NCBI GenBank assembly: GCA_905221605.1 | Contig: CAJNDS010001746.1 | Coordinates: forward strand, 277,797-341,796 | Direction of reading: 5' to 3' | Origin: Symbiodinium natans | Lineage: Eukaryota; Sar; Dinophyceae; Suessiales; Symbiodiniaceae | Length of the DNA stretch: 64,000 nucleotides | Shown: positions 60,001 to 64,000 of the stretch, in pieces | Position numbering within the stretch: position 1 is the first letter of the stretch | Layout of the letters: every line of letters begins with the position of its first letter | Made by a program: the position numbers and the translations under genes | Notes under the pieces: generated by a model | The model's database searches: none | What the model was told of the DNA's origin: nothing | Seen by the model: the letters and a program-made list of their open reading frames with translations, nothing else

Positions 60001-63000
60001 GCTCGTGTTGGGAGCGGCGCAGGGCCGATCTCTGCAAACAAGGCCGGTGCGTCTGCCTCTTGGAGGCCGGGGGCCACTCGCAGGAAGAGGTTGCTAAAGA
60101 GCTTCACGAGGATGGCCTCACGCGGAGTGAGCCTTCTCGAGCCTTCTCTCCCATCTTCTCCAAATCCCTTCCTCTCCCCTTCCTCTCTCCTTAACTCCGC
60201 GCTCTCTCGCTCTCTCTCTCTCTCTCTCGCTCTCGGCTCCTCGAGGCGCTTCTCGTAGCTGAGGTCCTGCATCGCCCCAAGAGACTGCCCCCACTCAATC
60301 GTGCGCAAAAGTCCCTCCCCTCCCCTCCCCCCGCCCCACGCGCAGACACACCCCGAGCGTGCGCGCTTTCGCAAGCGCACGGAGCCTTGCTGAGCTCCGT
60401 CTTGATGGACGCCTCGAAAACCTGTCGAAGGCAAACTGAAGACGTGGAAGGAACTTGAGGCAGTCAACTGCCGTTGCGTCTGATCCTCTTGCGCGTCTCA
60501 GCTCGCTCCTCCAGGAAGAAGGCCAGGCTGTAGCGGTAAAGTGTGTGCATGCTCCCCATGCGCTGCAGCCTCGCAGGCGCAGGCTCTCGGCACAGAGTCA
60601 CATGATGTCACATGCAACGCGCGCAACGCGCGTCTCCGAATTCATTCGCTGAGGCCCCCCGGCATGAAGTACAGGTTGGCGGCGACCTCTCCAGCGGTGT
60701 CGTAGAGCGCGCTGGTCTCGTTGATCTCCTTGTCAGTCAAATACATCCGTATACAGTCGTATACCACAAGGAAGGCGCTGCACACAAATTCTCAAACATT
60801 CCGAATCGGTCCTGCATGATGGTGTCGGTCTGCCCAAGCTTCTCCTGGCAATTGCCAGCGCTCGCATCCCCACCTTCCCTGCCTTCGAACCCTCGGCTTC
60901 GTGGCTTAGCGGCTTAGTCTCCTGGATCTCGGAAGACTCCTTCTTGATTTTCTCCAGGGTTGCGATCACCTTCTCGTCCTGCCCAGGAGCCATTCTTGTA
61001 CAAAGGGAAAGGAGTGCGGAAAAGCGAGAAGCTTGGGGGTAGAGATGGCGCGCTCACCAAGATGTCCTCCAGGATGGAGCCTTCGACGTTCGACAGGGCG
61101 TGGAGCAGGTGCTCCTGCAAAGAACCACGTTTAACATCTGACTCTCATCTTGCGATCCTGCTTCGCTCTCGGGAGAGGCCTCCAGCTCCCGCATCTTCAC
61201 CTAAGACATAAAGGAGTTTCGAGTGCATCCTACAGACCATCCAAAGAAGCCCTGCACGCTCTTTTGAAGAGAAAAGAAGGAAAACGCTGCGGCCTTGCAC
61301 TCGCCCTGGAGCTTCAGCTGATCCTCCCGCTTTCGGTCCACCTTTTCGCGACAAAAACTCTCCAAGCACAGAAGCAGCGCCATGAAACACAACCACAGCT
61401 TCCGCTGGGTCCCCCCACGTCAGGCCGCTCAGACTTCAGTAGCGCGTTCATGCACCTCTCGCGTCGCACGACTCTCCCGACTTCTCCTCTCTCTGCCCCT
61501 CTCGGCTCGGGTCCGCCCACTTGGAACCACTTGTAACCACTTGGAACAATACTTGAAGCGTCTTCTAGCTAGAGCATGCTCTGGGTGAACTGCGTTGCTG
61601 CTTCTGGGGCCGGGCGCTGGCTCTGCAGCGACGAGGGCGTCACTGTGAAGTTCACAAAGGTGACCTCTCGAGGAGCGGAGGGGGCAGAGTGCACACTAGA
61701 GCACACGCGTGAGCGCACGGCAGTGCAGCACACGACACACCCGCCCTAACGCCGCACCACACAGCCAACAAAGAGAGAGAGAGAGAGGCAGAGAGAGAGG
61801 CAGAGAGAGAGAGAGCGTGAGGCAGAGAAGAAGTGATCGACTCAGTGCAGCTCGGTTCCAAAAACTCAGTACAACTCGCTGTAGGGGGGGAGGTGAGGCC
61901 GCGGCCCGGCTGCAGAGGTCGGGCGTGAACTGCGCCGTGGAGTCGCGAGTGCACATGTACATCCTCAGATTTGGAAAAGGAGAGGGGAGCGAGAGAGAGA
62001 AGGAGAGCAGGAGAGAAAGGGAGATAGGGAGAGAGAAAAAGAGGGAGAGACAGCAAGAGAGCATGAGTCATGTCGCATGTGTGTCTGAGAAGAAGCAAAA
62101 AAAGGCACCAACCAAGAGGGGAAAAAAGCAGAGTGCCCGTGTCGAGTTTCTCGAAGGCGGGGCTGAAGTCGATGTCCTGATCCCCAAGAGTTATCAGCAC
62201 CCGCGGGCCACCTCAGAATCTCCGAACGTTGGAAAGAGAAAGAAGGGCTTAGGGCTTAGGGAGCATCAGCTCTGAGTCTCCGAAGTCCTACAAGGCGCTT
62301 CTTTGCCAAAGCTGCCGGTCTGTGCCCTCCACCCCCCCTCCCCTCCCCCCAATTGATTTGTTTGAGGTTTCTGACCAATGCAGCCAAAAAGCTCTTGTGG
62401 GTCTCTCGATTCAGGACGTTATTGAGGATGGGGTCCACCTTGTCCACGTCCATGACGATGAGCGGGGCCCCGAAGCGAAGTGCTGTCTCCAAGCTCTTCA
62501 TGAAGCTGTTCTCCTCTCACGTGTGGAAAACAGCTAGAACCGCTCGCGTCCCCCACCCAGTGATCCTTCCAAGCTTCCAAGCCTAGCAAGCCCAGCAAGC
62601 CCAGCAAGCCCAGCAAGCCCAGCAAGCCAAGCAAGCCCAGCAAGCCAAGCAAGCCAAGGCGCCACGAAGGATGTCTTCAGGAGCTTCTTGTCCTTGAACT
62701 CATTGCTCAAGAAAGTAATCGCCTGACCCGAAGGGTCGATGATCAGCGGGTACCGCAAGAAGCGCCGCATGATGATGGCGTTCTCGTAGCAGAGGTCATC
62801 GTCTGGAAGCGCCTTCACCCCGATCTCTTAGAAGCGCTCACAAACAACTGAGATGCTCAAAAGGGACCGGAAGGAGTCGGAGAGTGCCAGGAACCAACGG
62901 GCCAAGTCACGTTCTGTTTCCACTGCAAGCGCTCGGAAGGCTTGGACAAGTACTCCTCGGTTAAAGCAGAGGGGGGACAGTCATGTCGCATAGTTTTGTT

Positions 63001-63267
63001 AGATTTGGGATTTGGGGGGGGGGGGGGGTGGGGCGGTGTGATATATCGGAATCAGAGCATTGTAAGCTATCCCCGTAGTATGTACACATCAAAAAGGAGT
63101 AGCAGGACTATTGCAAGCAGGCGTCGATGATGGAGATATCCTCCTTTTGCTTGATTTCAGCTTCATCCAGTTTTTCCCTCCAGAGTTGGATGACTCGTTG
63201 GCGCATGAAGAGATCGAAGAAGCCGATGTAGGTGCAAAAGGCGCCACAAATCAGAACATCGCCAATC
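44434..63267 (-). CDS. DYNC1H1: cytoplasmic dynein heavy chain, C-terminal part (5' beyond window)
   Basis: This is the motor subunit of cytoplasmic dynein, which walks to microtubule minus ends using a ring of six AAA modules. About 45 short exons, joined in one consistent order, cover the end of the stalk/AAA5 region, AAA6 and the complete C-terminal domain. Diagnostic blocks are [143 protein letters not shown] and [10 protein letters not shown]. The GWSKKYEF and [10 protein letters not shown] blocks and the C-terminal ending favour dynein 1 over axonemal or dynein 2 heavy chains. The last exon (44434-44479) ends VAITIWTKQ and then TGA. Exons are typically 20-120 bases; introns usually end AG|G and begin GC, GA or GT. 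A 6-kb minisatellite lies in the intron between about 48 and 55 kb. No frameshift was found in the exons I could join; a few junctions (near 60.6, 59.7, 55.9 and 47.7-48 kb) stay unresolved. Confidence 0.95.
48690..54893. repeat. minisatellite, 116-bp unit, about 53 copies, in a dynein intron
   Basis: The unit contains TAGTTTCCCCCTAGGAACAC, GGCGAAAACAGTG, CAACAATAGCTTGCCCCTAG, TTTCCCCTTCGCGGGGCC and GGCGAAAACAGGG. Two half-units share the GGCGAAAACAG block, so the unit probably arose from an older dimer. Most copies are over 95 percent alike by eye, with recurring variants (AACAATGCC, GCCGCTAGAA, TTCGCAGGGCC). The length is not a multiple of three and both strands carry only short frames, so it is non-coding. 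It lies between dynein exons at 55.4 and 47.6 kb. Confidence 0.97.
49691..49817. other. unique ~127-bp insertion inside the 116-bp array
   Basis: The regular unit is interrupted after GTGAAAAAACAA by about 127 bases unrelated to the repeat (TCACTTCAGTCTTTGCC at one end, GTCGATGGTCCTTAT at the other), and the unit resumes with AACAACAATAGC. AACAA is present on both sides, as a short target-site duplication would give. No terminal inverted repeat is evident. Confidence 0.75.
54894..55250. repeat. diverged outliers of the 116-bp repeat
   Basis: After a short break the same motifs return in decayed form: CATGGTTTCCCCGTAGATAC, TTGTCGGAAACCGG, ATAGTTTCCCCTAGAAAAAC and GCGGGGCCTGCTCGTCGAAA. They look like old units at the array edge that escaped homogenisation. 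Confidence 0.75.
55270..55370. repeat. (CTTCCT)n hexanucleotide repeat
   Basis: About sixteen copies of CTTCCT in a row, lying in the dynein intron just below the GSPTWVG exon. Poly-Glu and Leu-Pro frames across it are repeat artefacts. Confidence 0.97.
55636..55686. repeat. 8-bp repeat ACTCAACG
   Basis: ACTCAACG is repeated about six times in the dynein intron between the PDGRKREQF and SFDADF exons. Confidence 0.95.
57257..63267 (-). CDS. DYNC1H1: dynein exons: AAA5 to AAA6
   Basis: Exons placed to the base unless marked about: 63119-63267 ([20 protein letters not shown]), 62666-about 62830 ([20 protein letters not shown]), 62393-62513 ([20 protein letters not shown]), 62151-62211 ([17 protein letters not shown]), 61906-61963 ([19 protein letters not shown]), 61618-61664 ([15 protein letters not shown]), 61419-61455 ([12 protein letters not shown]), 61294-61341 ([16 protein letters not shown]), 61180-61200 (VKMRELE), 61059-61114 ([17 protein letters not shown]), 60922-60978 ([19 protein letters not shown]), 60812-60844 ([11 protein letters not shown]), about 60670-60728 ([20 protein letters not shown]), about 60510-60569 ([14 protein letters not shown]), about 60400-60450 ([12 protein letters not shown]), about 60260 (DLSYEKRLE), about 60050-60125 ([15 protein letters not shown]), about 59870-59900 ([10 protein letters not shown]), about 59240-59290 ([16 protein letters not shown]), about 59020-59120 ([20 protein letters not shown]), about 58860-58960 ([11 protein letters not shown]), 58735-58765 ([10 protein letters not shown]), about 58555-58630 ([20 protein letters not shown]), about 58028-58075 ([16 protein letters not shown]), about 57790-57830, 57680-57723 ([14 protein letters not shown]), 57516-57552 ([12 protein letters not shown]), 57381-57451 ([20 protein letters not shown]) and 57257-57314 ([19 protein letters not shown]). 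Confidence 0.9.
62584..62658. repeat. 9-bp repeat CCCAGCAAG
   Basis: CCCAGCAAG/CCAAGCAAG is repeated about seven times at the start of the dynein intron following the ENAIIMRRF exon, beginning within about 10 bases of its GT donor. Confidence 0.95.
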
Positions 63268-64000
63268 CTCGTTGGTATGATGTGCAAGGCATCTTCAATG
63301 GGCGAGGAATGATTTTGTACTTTTGTTTTTGTCTTTTGTTGGTCTAGCAGTACCTACTTAAGAAGTACAAAAGAAATAGAGGCTTTCCTCTTAAAGCACA
63401 AAGGGGATAGAGATTTGCCGAAGAAGTAACACAAAGAAATCAAGGCTTTCCTAAGGTATATGGGGCCCCCCCATATGAAAACACAATGCTCGCATGACGG
63501 GTTTGGAAAAAGATGTGCACGTTTTCTTAACACAAGTCCTCTTTATATGGCGCAATTTTTCCGACAAAGCAAGCTTGCAAGGAAGCATGATCTGCGTGCT
63601 GAAGCAATCTTGCAAGGCTTCAAAACAAAAATGGAGGTGGGCGGGGGCACAGCCTTTCACAAAGAAATGCAACAGCGGGCGGCACACGCCAAAATCCAAC
63701 GGCGGCTGCGGTCCCCTCCCACACAGACCAAATCTTCTGGCAATGTCCTGCAACTTGCCTGGAAAGTGCCTGACCCTTCCAGACCTATGCGCTTAACAAA
63801 TCGGGGGGACTTGCGCAGCCTAAGGAAACATTTCGCGCGTCGTACCGTACCGGAGTCTGCGTCGAGACGGGCAAAACGTAAAAAAACGCAAGAAACAAGA
63901 AAAACGGCCCGTTGGACAAGTTGTGCAGTCTTGCTCTGACCTGGCTGACCATTGCACCTCGGGAGTTCGAGCCGCCAGAATTTAGAAACCTCATCTTCTG
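63268..64000. other. right edge, dynein intron or unresolved exons
   Basis: The dynein gene must continue upstream past 63267, but no exon was recognised in the last 730 bases on the minus strand. A poly-G run lies just inside, at 63016-63031. Confidence 0.4.

Overview
The window looks like nuclear DNA of a dinoflagellate, most likely a Symbiodiniaceae-type alga. Four lines of evidence point that way: recognisable genes are cut into many short exons; introns nearly always end AG|G and their donors are mostly GC or GA rather than GT; nearly all genes I can support read in one direction (minus strand); and there are TTTAGGG-type telomere-like repeats plus very heavy tandem-repeat content. The genus call is inference.

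Right half (38.5-63.3 kb, minus strand) is a head-to-tail run of real genes. The largest is the 3' part of a cytoplasmic dynein heavy chain (stop at 44434-44436, 5' end beyond the window), assembled here exon by exon from AAA5 to the C-terminus. About 230 bases or more downstream begins a six-EF-hand calcium-binding protein of the reticulocalbin/CREC type (stop 40939-40941), then a 390-residue coiled-coil protein with a Lys-Glu-Pro repeat (38553-40022, three exons). Less certain minus-strand genes follow at 35.2-37.3 kb (coiled-coil/membrane) and 32.3-33.5 kb.

Three large minisatellites interrupt the window: a 114-bp array (6.2-8.4 kb, carrying an 818-residue open frame), a 96-bp array (28.9-31.9 kb) and a 116-bp array (48.7-54.9 kb, about 53 copies) that sits inside a dynein intron.

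Left half (1-28 kb) is gene-poor. A 3.2-kb block holding a minus-strand gene of unknown function is present twice, in direct orientation 21,188 bases apart and almost identical. Between the copies lie a broken replication factor C small-subunit gene, an alpha-helical protein exon, interstitial telomere repeats flanked by inverted repeats, and members of a dispersed repeat family. No CRISPR, rRNA, tRNA or prokaryotic operon was found.
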